From assembly GCA_903772945.1 (NCBI GenBank), contig CAICTM010000052.1, forward strand, positions 85,441 through 149,440: 64,000 nucleotides of DNA, given 5' to 3'. A model generated the notes under the pieces. That model saw nothing but the letters and a program-made list of their open reading frames with translations, was not told where the DNA came from and searched no databases. The translations under genes were made by a program, and so were the position numbers. Shown in pieces: positions 53,375-64,000 of this stretch (position 1 is its first letter; each line of letters opens with the position of its first letter). Origin of the DNA: Seminavis robusta. Taxonomy: Eukaryota > Bacillariophyta > Bacillariophyceae > Naviculales > Naviculaceae.

Positions 53375-55704
53375 TCATTGATGGGTACAGTTGGAATTGT
53401 CCTGGTTTGCTCCTCCACCCCCTTCTCGTGCTTGCTGTTGGTTACTATCGCCTTCAGCTCCTCTATTCGTCTCTGCGTTGCCCTGCTGTGCATTGCCCCC
53501 TGCAACATTGGGCTGTTGCCATTGCCCTGGCATGCCGATGGCCTGCTGTGCAACTGGTGGTTGTGGCAGTTGGTGTGCTTGAGCAGGTGCCAACAAAAGA
53601 AAAGTACCATTGGGCTGTTGCCATTGCCCTGGCATGATTGCCTGTTGTGCCACTTGCTGTTGTGGCTGTGGCTGTTGCTGTGCTTGAGGAGGTGCGGGCG
53701 AAAGGAACGGAAGTAGTTGCGGGGGTACTGTGCCATTAGAAATCCCGCCTTGGAATGGACCCGGTGCGGATACACCCATTGCATAGGCAGCATTGGTGGC
53801 TGCAGCTGCAGCTGATGCGCCAAACAGGTCTTCCAGTGCCAGTGATTCTGCTGTGGGGAGATACTGGGAGAGCACATCACCGGGCATATCCAGCAAGTCC
53901 AGGGCTTCCAACACCATAGCTGCTGGCTGTTGTTGTCCCAGCTGTTGCTGTACTTGTTGTTGCCGTGCAACTTGCTGCTGTTGCTGCTGTGCAACTTGCT
54001 GCTGTTGCTGTTGCAGTTGCTGTTGCAATTGGTTTTCCTGTGGAGGGGGCGGTTGTTGTTGTGCAGGTCCTCCAGCGGATGCAAGGGAAGGCAGGGGAGG
54101 GAACAGTTGTCCCCCACTAGAACCACGCAGGTTTACAAGGTTAGTTCTCCCGCTAGCCTGCAACATGGGATGAACCGAAGAAAAGGCGCCACTACCATGA
54201 GCCCCGTCAGCGGCATCGATATGGTTCGCAGCGACAGCGAGATTGTTGGCGGCATTGTTGTTTGCACTACCAACGTTTGCGTTGCTATTGGCAAGAGGAC
54301 CCGGCAAGAAGGAGGCTGGTGGCCATGCATTTGGATCGGGCAAGAGCCTGTAGTTTCCTCTTCCCGAGAGCATGTCCACGTCCTTGTTGGTTGCGTTTTG
54401 GAATATTTGAACGGATCCTGCAGATCTTGTGGCACTGTTTGGCGAATGCACGACATTTTCCTCACCATCCAATGGTGGGCTGTGTTGCTTTTGCTCTTCA
54501 ATACCTGGTGCTGCTTGAGGAGAGTTTCTTACGGCTGAAGGTGAGTTTCTGGCCAATGGCATGGGCTGTGGCTGTCCCGAGAGGAAAGAGATGTCACCCC
54601 GGCTAAAGTCATGAAAGGACAAGTTTCTCTCGATGGGTCTAATCTCTGGGAGAGCAGCAGCACCGATTCGGTTGTTCCTTGTGGTGGCTCCAGCCGGGGC
54701 ATGCACTGGAAACGCGAGGACTTGTTGTTGTTGAGGAGGCCGAGCCATGATGGGCATTGGAGCGCCTTGCGGTTGAGCCCCGAGAGGAGGAGGATTTTGG
54801 ATTGCATTAGGATTGAGTGGTCCTGGTCCATGAAGGGCGCCCTGTTTGGTTGGGTCTGATGGCAAAGGAGCCATCCTGTAAAAGTCTGGCTCTGCATCCG
54901 CGTATGCCTTTACTCTTCCAGGCTTGGATCCCTTGATCTTGACGCGCTCAATTCGATAACAGAGAAAGATCTTGCCGCGAAGGAACAGTTCATGATAGTA
55001 TCCGCCCTTATCTTGTCCTGTGGTGATTCTCTTGAAACCATATAGGTTAAGCTGTCTTTGGAAGGAAGCAAACTTGCCTGTTTTGGTTTGGAACATGCAA
55101 TATAATGGCAAAGGATGGGGTGAGTTAAGGATACTGATTCTCGTAGACACGCCTAAGGTGGCGGATCCAGCTTCCATTGCCGATACCTGATGGCTAGCTA
55201 GCCATGGCTACTACCGGTAGGGGAAGCGAACACCGTCTTGAAGTAACTTACTCTGTCTGAACCAAGTAGTCAAGACTCGGCTGACGAACTCTTCCTTGTT
55301 TCGGACCATGAAGCAACGACCTAAGATAGATCAGAACAGAAGAAAGCAAGGTGCAGCATAGAAAGACGTGAGAAAGGCCGCTTCGCAAGCTGGATAAGGA
55401 GCATAGCTATGGTAGCTTACCGTGGGGAGCCCATCCCACCACTTAAGGATGGCAAATGCAGGCAAGGAGTGATTTGGTGAGACTTGAGACGGCTTAAGAC
55501 GGCCTCAGAGAGGGTAGCTCAGACCTCAGACTTACCATGGGCAAGGCCATCCTTTTCGACTTGTCCAAGCATAGTATGGAGCTTGACGGGGAAGACGACT
55601 TGCTCAGCTGCATCCCCCTGAGGCTCCAGCTTGGCTTCCTGCAGAGATGAAACGGTTGGGTCTACTTCCTCTTCTGCGGCGTGGTCTCGGTATGTGCAGA
55701 TCAT
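53375..55704 (-). CDS. Heat-shock-factor-type transcription factor, four exons, about 653 aa
   Basis: Minus-strand exons 55704-55536, 55441-55421, 55320-55252 and 55077-53375, all GT-AG and in matching phase, rebuild a full HSF DNA-binding domain: VVFPVKLHTMLGQVEKDGLAH, VVGWAPHGRCFMVRNKEEFV, RQSKFASFQRQLNLYGFKRI and DKGGYYHELFLRGK. Exon 2 is only 21 nt. The first ATG in frame is 55704, but the frame is open to 55914 through a Pro- and Ala/Gln/Glu-rich stretch (PINPPPPPPPPH, AEAQAEAQAQAQ) that looks coded; a further 5' exon is likely and was not found. After the domain come a proline-rich linker and a long Gln/Asn/Ala-rich region with Q tracts (residues about 440-600), typical of activation domains. 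It is nuclear and should bind heat-shock-type elements. Intron positions differ from the HSF at 11.5 kb. Confidence 0.87.
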
Positions 55705-58700
55705 GGCGGGAATTTGGGCTTGTGCCTGCGCTTCAGCCTGGGCTTCAGCCTGAGCTTGATCAGGAGTCTCTGACTCGTCTTTGTCTTCAGGGGCGACAGC
55801 AGCGGCAGAAGCGTGAGGCGGAGGGGGAGGAGGAGGAGGATTGATTGGAGGATCCAGTTTGGAAAATCGGAAAAGAAAGCTAAGGTAGCAAGAGGATACC
55901 AGAATCAAAGCCACGGTACTAGCTATTAATAGTAGCTATCAATAGCAATGGCCATTTGCGGTTTCAGGTTGATCTGTGGTGGATTATGAGCTTATGAGCG
56001 GCTATGCTTGTGACATGGCTTTGCCTAGCTTAGGCTACTGAATGCAGTTTTCGTTTTGAGCCTTGCTTCAGCAAAAGAGTAAAAACAGCCGCCACGAATG
56101 TCACAGTACCAGTACCCTATAGTACTCCATCGAGTACGAGTACTAGTACTAGCAAAACGATACTGGTACTTTCACTTCGCTCTAGACTACTGTACTACCG
56201 GCAAGCTGGCAAAACCAATCCCAATATCCCAATCCCAGCCTCAACAACTCTACAGAAACCCAAAACCTGATGTTCTAAAGTTGATGTTGTACGGAAAATC
56301 CGCCGTGGTTGCGACAAATTCCACTCATTGAACATAGAAAGACTTCAACCGTTCCCGACTTTCTGCTTCCTCACCTTCCTAGCTAGCTAGCACCATTCTA
56401 CTGGCTGGCAACCTCACAGTAGAAACCTACCAAGCAATACTACATTAATGGTGGCCAGTTTACTTGGACTGTCAGTACTGCCTCTCCAAGAGAACTACAA
56501 TACGAGGTCACGGTGGAAGGACTGGAAGGTAGCTGGTGGACAAAAGGGCGGATGCTGGGATTATTTGAGATCCCCCCCACTACCTTTTGGACTTGCGGGA
56601 ATAACCTGTTTACATTGTTTGTCAGGTTCCTCTGGTTTTCTTTTGGAAGAATGACTGAATGGGGAAGAATGACACAATCTGGTGCATAGCCTCTACGTAA
56701 ACACAGGTAGAAAATAGTTAAAAGTGACTTAATCTGGAAGAATGGGACAATCTGGAAGTGTCCTGGAATTTATTAATAAAAGCATGACTCAAAGTGGACA
56801 AACTCGAAGTGAAAAAAGGGAACTGCTCTCAAGAGCCCATTCCCCGCAACTTCTTTGAGCTGCAGTACTCGTTTAGTTCCCTGGTTTATGCTTACCGGTG
56901 ACAAGGCTATTGGGTTCATCCCTTCCAGAACACTCTTATCACAGCCATCGTTGTCTTCCCTTGCTTTCCTAACAAAGATGCAAGACCCCATCCTCGAACA
57001 CCTTGCACAAAAAACCTTCCCATCATATGTCTACGGAATCCTATTCATATTCTCCAACCATTGTTCCAGCGTATAATTAATTACAAGGTGAAGCCTGAAT
57101 CAACAGAGAATACTCCAAACCCAGATATTGACTGCAATAAACAAGTAGGCTTTTCCAAGACATAATACTTACAAAAGCAACACTACGTAAAGAGCACTGG
57201 AGGAATGTTGAGACTTAACAAAACTAAACATAGAATCTTGCCATCCAAAAGGATGCAGTGGTCAAATTGTCAAAAGCAGTTTGGGGGCATTGACTTGGAT
57301 CCCCCCCAAGAGACGAACAAGAGTCAGAGTCAACAGCTAGCTCACTAGTCAACCAAAGAGTCAAAAATCTACAACAGAGCCAAAGCCCTTTGGGTTAGCG
57401 ATTACTGAGTAGGCAGTTTGGGATATCGTTGCAGTAAACTTATTAGCAATGGTCAGCCAGCCAGTCATGTTCGCATACTCCTAGAATCGAACCAGATGAA
57501 TTCAAGAAGTTGTTTCTGTCTCAGCCTCTCCCTAAACTACTTCTACTACGAGTTCCAAGTTCCAAGGCGTCAGCACAGGCTGCACTCATTCTAAAAAGCC
57601 ATCATAATACAGACAATAGAAACTAAGTGCGTTGACTGGGGACATCACACAAGCAGCTCCGGTAGCATGAAAAATAGACCAATAAACTAACATACCGGTA
57701 CTAGCTAGTACACGTAGCACCAAGGGTGGACTGGATTGCTAAAATCTTTCATTTCAACCAACAATGTATTTCAGGACTTCGTTACGCAGAGCACGCTTTG
57801 ACAATCCATCAAGCGAGTAGAGATTCCATTTTGATTTTTTGGTTTGGTTCATGACTGCACCCATTACAAGCAATTAAATAGTGCTTTGTTTTCTTCACTC
57901 CGCAAAATACCTCCTGTTGACAATTCCTATTCAACCGGATGTCCAGTTGAATGGAGCAATATCACTAGAACACAAAGAGAATGCTCTCCTTTGCTGTCGC
58001 TCAACACCTTCGCACCATTTTAAAAGGCCTAATAAGAGTCATCAGCATCTACAATTTAAATATTTTCAGGATCACCACGGTAAAAAGAAGCCAGCTGTTT
58101 CACAATTGTTCGATCCAATGCATTTATCCCTTATATACTCGAATTAGACTTAACAATATTTTGCTTTGTCGAAGAATGGGTGTAGCCTAATCATTAAGCC
58201 TTAGAGCTTCCGCTTTCTAGGGAACTGTGACCAACTCTGCTCCAGCCTGCAGCCCCAACTTGTGGTTCATGCACAAAGGTCATGGCGGATTAGGCCTTGC
58301 TTTTTTAATGGTTAAAGTAGTCTGCTTCCAAAGATCGGCGAAGGCAATTCGAGCACATAACTTCAAGGAATAGTCAGGAAGTCTAATGCCGTTGTTTCCA
58401 TTCTCTGCACTGTCCAAAGCCACCAAGATGAGGCCAATACAACGTGGCAAGCGCGACTACTGCCCTGCTGACCACTTACTTGTACGGAGCTACATGTATT
58501 ACGGCATGGATGTATGGATTTTGACGAGGATTCTACAATAACATGACAGCTGTGGTACCGGTACTAATGGATTGCAAGCTGGGAGCGGATCGAAGGGCTG
58601 TTGAGACGTTGAGACCGCTCTACTATTAAAATAGTAGCTAGCAGCTATTCATTCACAGCTTACGAGAGCAAGCTGCTACGAGTAATAACCAGGGTTGCCG

Positions 58701-59683
58701 ATGGTTGCTGGGCTTTACAACTAACAGCCTGAGTTCCTGTATTGTCACGGAATGAACCAACGCATGCTGACGCATCAAGGGGAGACTTAAACCATCCAAA
58801 CAAGGTATTGCCCAGCAATCTCATGATGGTTGATGCACATCAGATTCTCAGAAATAATGATGATAGTATGTTGTGTTTTGGGAGGTCGAAGGAACTGGAG
58901 CTCTTTTTGCATTGCCTCTTAATAAGGTGCTCAGAAACAATTGGCAAGATAGATGGCCACAAGATCTTTGCGATACAGTCGATAAAACGTGGCCTGGCTG
59001 AAAGAGGAATTAGAATGCTCGCTTGTCTCTGGTGTCTATTGGCTTGTGGTTGCTCGTCATGAAGGAACAGGGGGCAAATTCGAATGAGGTAGCACACTTC
59101 GGGGTAGAAAGGGCCATTGGGCAACAGCTGGAAGCCATCAACTTGTAGGAATTTGGAAGCGCAACGGAATTCGCACAGCTTCTTGGCCAGTCAGAATGTA
59201 AAATGTGTTTCGAGAATGCTTGTTTCCTTCATAGCTTTATGTGTTTTTCTCTACCACGCGCCATGCCATGGCGTCATTGACATGAAGATTCTACACTATT
59301 GCTTGCGTCAGGACCAACCACGTTGCGGCTTGCGAGAAATTTACTTTAAGGATGTCCCACGGGGTGTTATCTTAAAAGCGTGAAACATGCAACGTTTACT
59401 AGCATTATCACGATAAGAAAAGTGAGAGAACCCTATTGAGAGGGTACCTTAGAGCAATTCGTTCTCACCCAATACCCCAATGCCCGTATAGGTTGTGATA
59501 TACCATCTTATAGAGTAGACAATGCTCTATCTGTATGACCTGAAAGAAACATAAAATGTGTTGTGTGTGTTCACCCACTGTAACTGTCGTCGGCTCATCG
59601 AAAACTGCCCATTCCAATGAGTATCCCCGTTGCGGATGGACTTTGCTCGATAGACAGCCAATATTTTATGTTCTTTCTTCAGC
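55705..59683. other. Gene-poor intergenic region, 4 kb
   Basis: Apart from the possible N-terminal coding extension of the HSF (to 55914), no gene is seen. Frames of 60-106 codons occur at 56098, 56448, 57881 and 58742 but carry no motif. Short repeats of GGAAGAATG and ACAATCTGG occur at 56640-56755. Confidence 0.5.
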
Positions 59684-61255
59684 ATGAGATGCACCGTACT
59701 CAACAATGTATATGACTTGGTATCATGTCATGGAGAGTGGCATGCCGATTCTGTTCTCCATGGTCGGAGGGTCAAGGTAGGTTGTTGTTGTGTTGGAATA
59801 GTGAGCAGCCGAAACTGTTATCTCCCATCGGCAGAAAGATATCGAAATCAGCGTGGGTATGCACGCTCGACAAGGAATCACGCTGAACTGAAAAAACAAA
59901 AGAACCAAAAAGATCAGCTTCATTGTGACACTGTTTTGCGCCATTTCGCCGTTGTGTACTTACAAGCTTTCACCATGAACCGCGCTTACCAGAGTTGAAT
60001 ACTATGATGAGGCTGCCTGATTTTGCTACTGATGCTTGCTTGATGAGTATTGTTGCTCTTCCCAAAGTCCTGCCCATGGGTTGTGGCTTTCGCGACGGAG
60101 TGACAGTGAAGCCTGACGCAAAGTATTGGGTGAAAGGAGAAGGGTTGCAGTCGCCGGCCATCGAAGAGACCGAATCTGCCCCTGCTTTTACTGTGGTTGA
60201 GGCAAAGAAAGTGTCTCGTGAGTACAAGACCCGACATGTCCAGCACTGTGTTGTCTTACAATCTTGTGTTGATGATGGAAGTGGTACCATGTTAAGGCCA
60301 CGGTTAACAGTGGCCTGTCCCACTATTTCGCTGCATACAACCTCTACGTTGGATCGACTGTCTTCGTGATGACTATGCCATCATCAAGCAGACATCCAAC
60401 CGTAGCTACACGTACAAGATGTACATGCTCATCAAGGACTTCCGCTGGAAGCTTCCCCCAAACAAGAAGGTCATTGATCTTCTTCCCATCATCATGCGTG
60501 ACGTTGTTCCACACGGGCATATCTACCGCGCACGGTAGTTGAGAAGATGATAGACGCCAAGGCCATTCGGGCAGTTTCCAGGTTGGAGCTGTGGTTCCAC
60601 TTGAAGAGAAGAGTACTTCGATTGATGCATATGAGTCGATCCACTGTCTCATGAAGGCACCTGACAAAGGGCCTTACTTCCAAGGAAATTGGATCCAGAT
60701 GACCTCAGCCGTCAGCATTGGAAGGAGAAAATGGACTTTGACTTGATGAAGTCTCGTGGATGCGACATGCGGGAAATCTCCTCGATACGTTCGATCTGTA
60801 TGATGAAGAGGAAAACAAAGTGGAAGTTACTTCATTGTGACACAGACGCGATTGGAGAAGAGGGAATCACAACAGTTGCCAGTGCTGTTCGAGTATGGAT
60901 TCATCAGTGCATTCTTCTTACCTGCCTCTTGAGGATGTGGACGTGGAACGACTTGTATCTCTCTGTTTCCAGCAGGTTGAACGGAGAGCTGATGGTGACT
61001 CTTCGATGACTTGGCGCCAACCACAAGCGCTGGTGCTTCTACTGGTACACGCCGTCAATGGGTACAAGTTCGTCAATGGCCGCAAGCAGTTGCCAACCTG
61101 TTCGTAAAGGCCGTTCGGTCATTGTACCGAATCCAAGGGTTGTACAGACATTCATGCCGGCTGACCCAAAGAAGGTGGTTGAGGATATGAGCTACAGTGC
61201 CAAGGCTACGGAAGGTGGTGTCAAGCGAAAGTCCCTTGATCTTTGGGAAGACTAG
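59684..61255 (+). pseudogene. Frameshift-ridden relic coding region, identity unknown
   Basis: Coherent protein-like segments appear in different plus-strand frames in sequence: LNTMMRLPDFATDACLMSIV to VKPDAKYWVKGEG (about 59995-60290), then HVKATVNSGLSHYFAAYNLY (about 60290-60350), then DDYAIIKQTSNRSYTYKMYM through KLPPNKKVIDLLPIIMRDVV (about 60360-60537), then VPLEEKSTSIDAYESIHCLM to PYFQGNWIQ (about 60590-60705), then LDPDDLSRQHWKEKMDFDLM (about 60690-60765) and LLDTFDLYDEEENKVEV (about 60780-60835), and finally a frame ending in a stop at 61255. The repeated frame changes and stops point to a decayed gene, probably from a mobile element given the neighbouring transposase. I cannot name the family. 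Confidence 0.4.
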
Positions 61256-61625
61256 AGAGCAACCGAACACCGTTGGTTCTCTCATAGCCTATCAACGCTC
61301 CAATCAGCGACGTCTCGGAACCATTCAGAGAGTTCCCGGAACGATGGAACAGTGGAGGAAACTTCAACGCAACCACTATTTCCAATCTTGTTGTCTTGTG
61401 TATTTGTCGACAAAGAATACCGGTTTTCGCAGCCAATGAAGTGTAGCTATTGATAACACTAGACTTTCTATACTATTTTAGTACACCGTCGTACCCAATA
61501 GCTACGTACATTTGACAAGTCAAACCGTTCCGCGATCTTTCCAACTCAGAATCGACGATTATCGCAAAAGAACATAAGAGAACTACGGCCCTACTACGCT
61601 ACTACATGTATGTGTTTGGCGATGT
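61256..61625. other. Spacer between relic and transposase fragment
   Basis: About 370 bases with no open frame of note. Its right part is AT-rich and would be the 3' side of the minus-strand transposase gene. Confidence 0.5.
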
Positions 61626-62741
61626 TCAACTGTCATTTGCTAGCGATTCCGACAGCTCCGCGATTCGTGGATCGCTTGTGAGGGGAATGTTATCTATGAG
61701 CGAAATTTCATTCGTAGCGCCATCCTCGTTATCCTCGTCTTCATTCCTAGGAACAACATTGTTATGTTCTTCTTCGCCGACGGATGTTTCATTGGGGGGA
61801 TCCACCCTACTCCTCTTACGTCGGTTCCTCCCATTATTTGGACACAATCCACTCCTCGCATCTTTATGTCCTCTCCGATTACATTTCGAACAAACTACCT
61901 CCGACAATGGCCCCCTACCGTTCGTTTCTTCACTTTCCATCGCGGAGCCAGTCTGGTAAGCCATGCCGTTCGCTCGATCAATCCGCAGTTGTTTCATGTA
62001 ACCCTGTATCTTGTCATGCATTGTCTTTTTGCGTTTGACACGGAACTCCTTTTTCCTTGATGTCTCTAACTTACTGTTTCTTTGTCGGTCCCTTAGGAGA
62101 AGTCGGTACTCTGTCAACAAGTCTACATCCAACCCAACATGGAAGAACAAGTCATGCCACAGAGCCCTGTTACCAACCAGATGGATGGCAATTGCAATAC
62201 GGACTCGCATCACCAACGAAACGCTACCGCAGTACGTCTTTGCTTTGGGAGCCAGCCATGCGATCTGTTGATTCAGTGACTCGTTAACTTGGGTGTCACT
62301 GTCGTGGAAAAGTTCGGCAAGCTTTTCAGCTGTGGTGAATTCTTCGACAAGTACTTTCAAGTCCTCGAAAAGCAAGCTGTCACGTTCCATATTGCGGTAA
62401 GTTTTCTGGGACTTTGATCGCTGCTCCACGTTGTCTGCCTTTCTCTTGCACCACTCACCGTCGTGTAAATCAAAATGATGTCTGTAGATGCACTTTGCCC
62501 TTTCCACCCTTTCGCTTTCCGGTATGCTAGCAAGATACAAAGATATTCGAAGAATATCGCCCTCCTGCATGTCATTCCTGGTTTTTACTGGTCTTGCTTT
62601 CAACTGGTACATACGATTCTTGAGTGTCTTCTTTCGATGAGCTGGGTCGGCAAGGAACCTTGGTTGCGGCACAGGGTACTTCAACATTCCCGATGTACGG
62701 TATACCGGTATCATCTTTACTTGTTCATCTGAGAAGCGCAC
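61626..62741 (-). mobile_element. C-terminal part of a DDE-type (Mutator-like) transposase
   Basis: A minus-strand frame of about 371 codons from a likely splice acceptor at 62742 (CTTCAG|GTG) to a stop at 61626. It matches a transposase pattern I know from many diatom proteins: PVYRTSGMLKYPVPQPRFLA, then DPAHRKKTLKNRMYQL, HHFDLHDGEWCKRK, a Leu-rich ERDSLLFEDLKVLVEEF, DSDTQVNESLNQQIAWLAPK, TYCGSVSLVMRVRIAIAIHL and a basic Arg/Lys stretch. It ends in a zinc-knuckle-like site CSKCNRRGHKDARSGLC (C-x2-C-x4-H-x7-C) and an acidic tail. The catalytic N-terminal half is not visible in the window. A possible preceding exon, 63032-62880, ends in a consensus donor (TTT|GTAAGT) in matching phase and reads LLNGPYWIIEHAFNRF. 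The first in-frame ATG is 62714. Assignment to the Mutator superfamily is tentative. Confidence 0.65.
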
Positions 62742-62759
62742 CTGAAGGTAGGATACCAA

Positions 62760-64000
62760 TCTACAAGGTAGGTTATCGATTAAAGTCGAAGGTCGACCCT
62801 ACGATACAAATCGTGAAGGGAGGTTGCGGATTATGCACCGAAGCTTCCTTCTGGTTCCCCATGAAACGCAGTAACTTACAAATCTGTTAAAGGCATGCTC
62901 AATGATCCAGTACGGCCCGTTTAACAAACCTACACCCTCGTTGTTCACAATGCGTGTGGTGGACACCGTGCATAACATGAAGCAGTCTGGGTCATTTGTA
63001 AATATAAAAGAGGCGATCGTCCGGTCTTTCACGATTAGTCTCTATTCCTACGCCGAATCAAAGATGTACACAAATACAAGCATCTCGATATCCTCAGTAC
63101 CACACCGTAATGGAGCGCAATTCCCGTACCTTAGACGGTCACCTGCCAAAAGCGCAATCCACAGAACACTGGCCAAATCGGTCGCTTTCCAAATTTTTCA
63201 ACGGATGTCCCTAGTGATACTAATCATTTAAGATACATGAATTTCCTCCTTGCAGGATGAAAGATCCCATCGACACAAGGGAGCCGGGGAAGATTGAGGT
63301 GGGATAAACATGCTTTGGCAGCTCAACGGGTGAAGAACTCGCTCGTGGAAGGGCAGAGCTACTGGCGAATTACTGCCCCAGCGAGCAGGTTCTCGATCTC
63401 CTTCTCAGAACTAACAACAATCTCGGCAGCTTCGAAGGACGAGAGAAGCCACCACGCCGCGCGCTCCTATTGTCATTGGTTAACACGACAGTGGACTCAG
63501 TGCTCTCTTCTCTCGTTCCAAGCCATGAAGCATCGACGAACCGTGTCCCTTCACTTAACCGCCCGTTGATGCGTCAAAGGACGTTCCGGTGACCGCCCTT
63601 CGAATGATTATACACCCTCCGAATCGGCAATTTCTTAAATCTGGTCCTTTAGGCGTTACAGGATCTGTTCCCCATTCCCGCCAGGGTCATTTGCCCTTCT
63701 CTTGCACGAAAGATCGCTGGCCCGGCAAGAAAACCACGGCCAGAGCTAGGTCCACGATCGGTGCTAGATACTCAACAGTATTCTCCTTCTCGGGCATAAC
63801 GGCCCTCGAACGATTCGGCAGAGAGAGCACCGAAGATCTCGGAGGCTGGTACTTCACGTGTTGATTTTAAATCACGAACTTCCTTGAAAGTCTTGGGATA
63901 AAATTCATCTAACTATCTCTCAACCGCCGCCGTGGATAGTAGACACGAGCTAATAAGAGTGATAGCGATGATCTATGCGTCATCCTCTCTCTCTCTTCCC
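62760..64000. other. Window end, no complete gene seen
   Basis: Apart from the candidate transposase exon at 62880-63032 (minus), only short frames under 110 codons are present. The missing N-terminal part of the transposase would be expected here or past the window edge, but I find no recognisable catalytic motif. Confidence 0.5.

Noticed and set aside
53341-54126. Minus-strand frame of 261 codons rich in His/Asn/Ser
   Set aside because: Alternate frame of the Gln-rich end of the second HSF.
57480-57570. tRNA-like T-arm (GGTTCGATTCT on the minus strand)
   Set aside because: A T-stem can be drawn, but there is no matching A box or 5' acceptor strand.

Overview
The window looks like nuclear DNA of a photosynthetic stramenopile, most likely a pennate diatom. 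Three nucleus-encoded proteins start with a signal peptide followed by an ASAF-like plastid motif, and one of them is PsbU, the lumenal photosystem II subunit of the red-algal plastid lineage. There are also two heat-shock-factor transcription factors (an expanded family in diatoms), a receptor-type class III nucleotide cyclase, and short GT-AG introns, mostly under 200 nt. The genus cannot be fixed from the sequence alone; a Seminavis- or Pseudo-nitzschia-like raphid pennate is a guess.

Layout. 1-9 kb: an ankyrin-like repeat protein, a two-exon Sec14/CRAL-TRIO protein and a two-exon protein of unknown function. 9-11.4 kb: repeat-rich spacer. 11.4-23.5 kb: a five-exon HSF, a BioF enzyme ending in a peroxisomal AKL signal, a ubiquitin-specific protease, and an MFS transporter divergent from a small membrane protein. 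24.6-30 kb: a small asparagine/threonine-repeat protein, 3.6 kb of spacer and a two-exon multi-pass membrane protein. 30.4-34.4 kb: a 12-exon cyclase whose catalytic domain is cut into micro-exons. 34.7-38.6 kb: a secreted protein matching the plant DUF7705 family, divergent from an FAD monooxygenase. 39-47 kb: a low-complexity tail-anchored protein, a plastid zinc-ribbon/RRM protein, a plastid aldo-keto reductase with an altered catalytic tetrad, and an unknown protein with a Cys4 motif. 49-56 kb: an unknown secretory protein, PsbU and a second HSF. 56-64 kb: gene-poor, with a frameshift-ridden relic coding region and the C-terminal part of a transposase.

The genes do not form one pathway; this is ordinary eukaryotic gene order with several divergent and convergent pairs. 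Themes that recur are plastid targeting (PsbU, zinc-ribbon/RRM, AKR), signalling and transcription (cyclase, two HSFs, USP), and in-frame hexanucleotide repeats that put dipeptide runs into many unrelated proteins. Pentanucleotide repeats and CTAG/GTAC/CCGG palindromes fill the spacers. Exon structures below were built by hand from splice consensus, codon phase and family alignment recalled from knowledge; no search was run.
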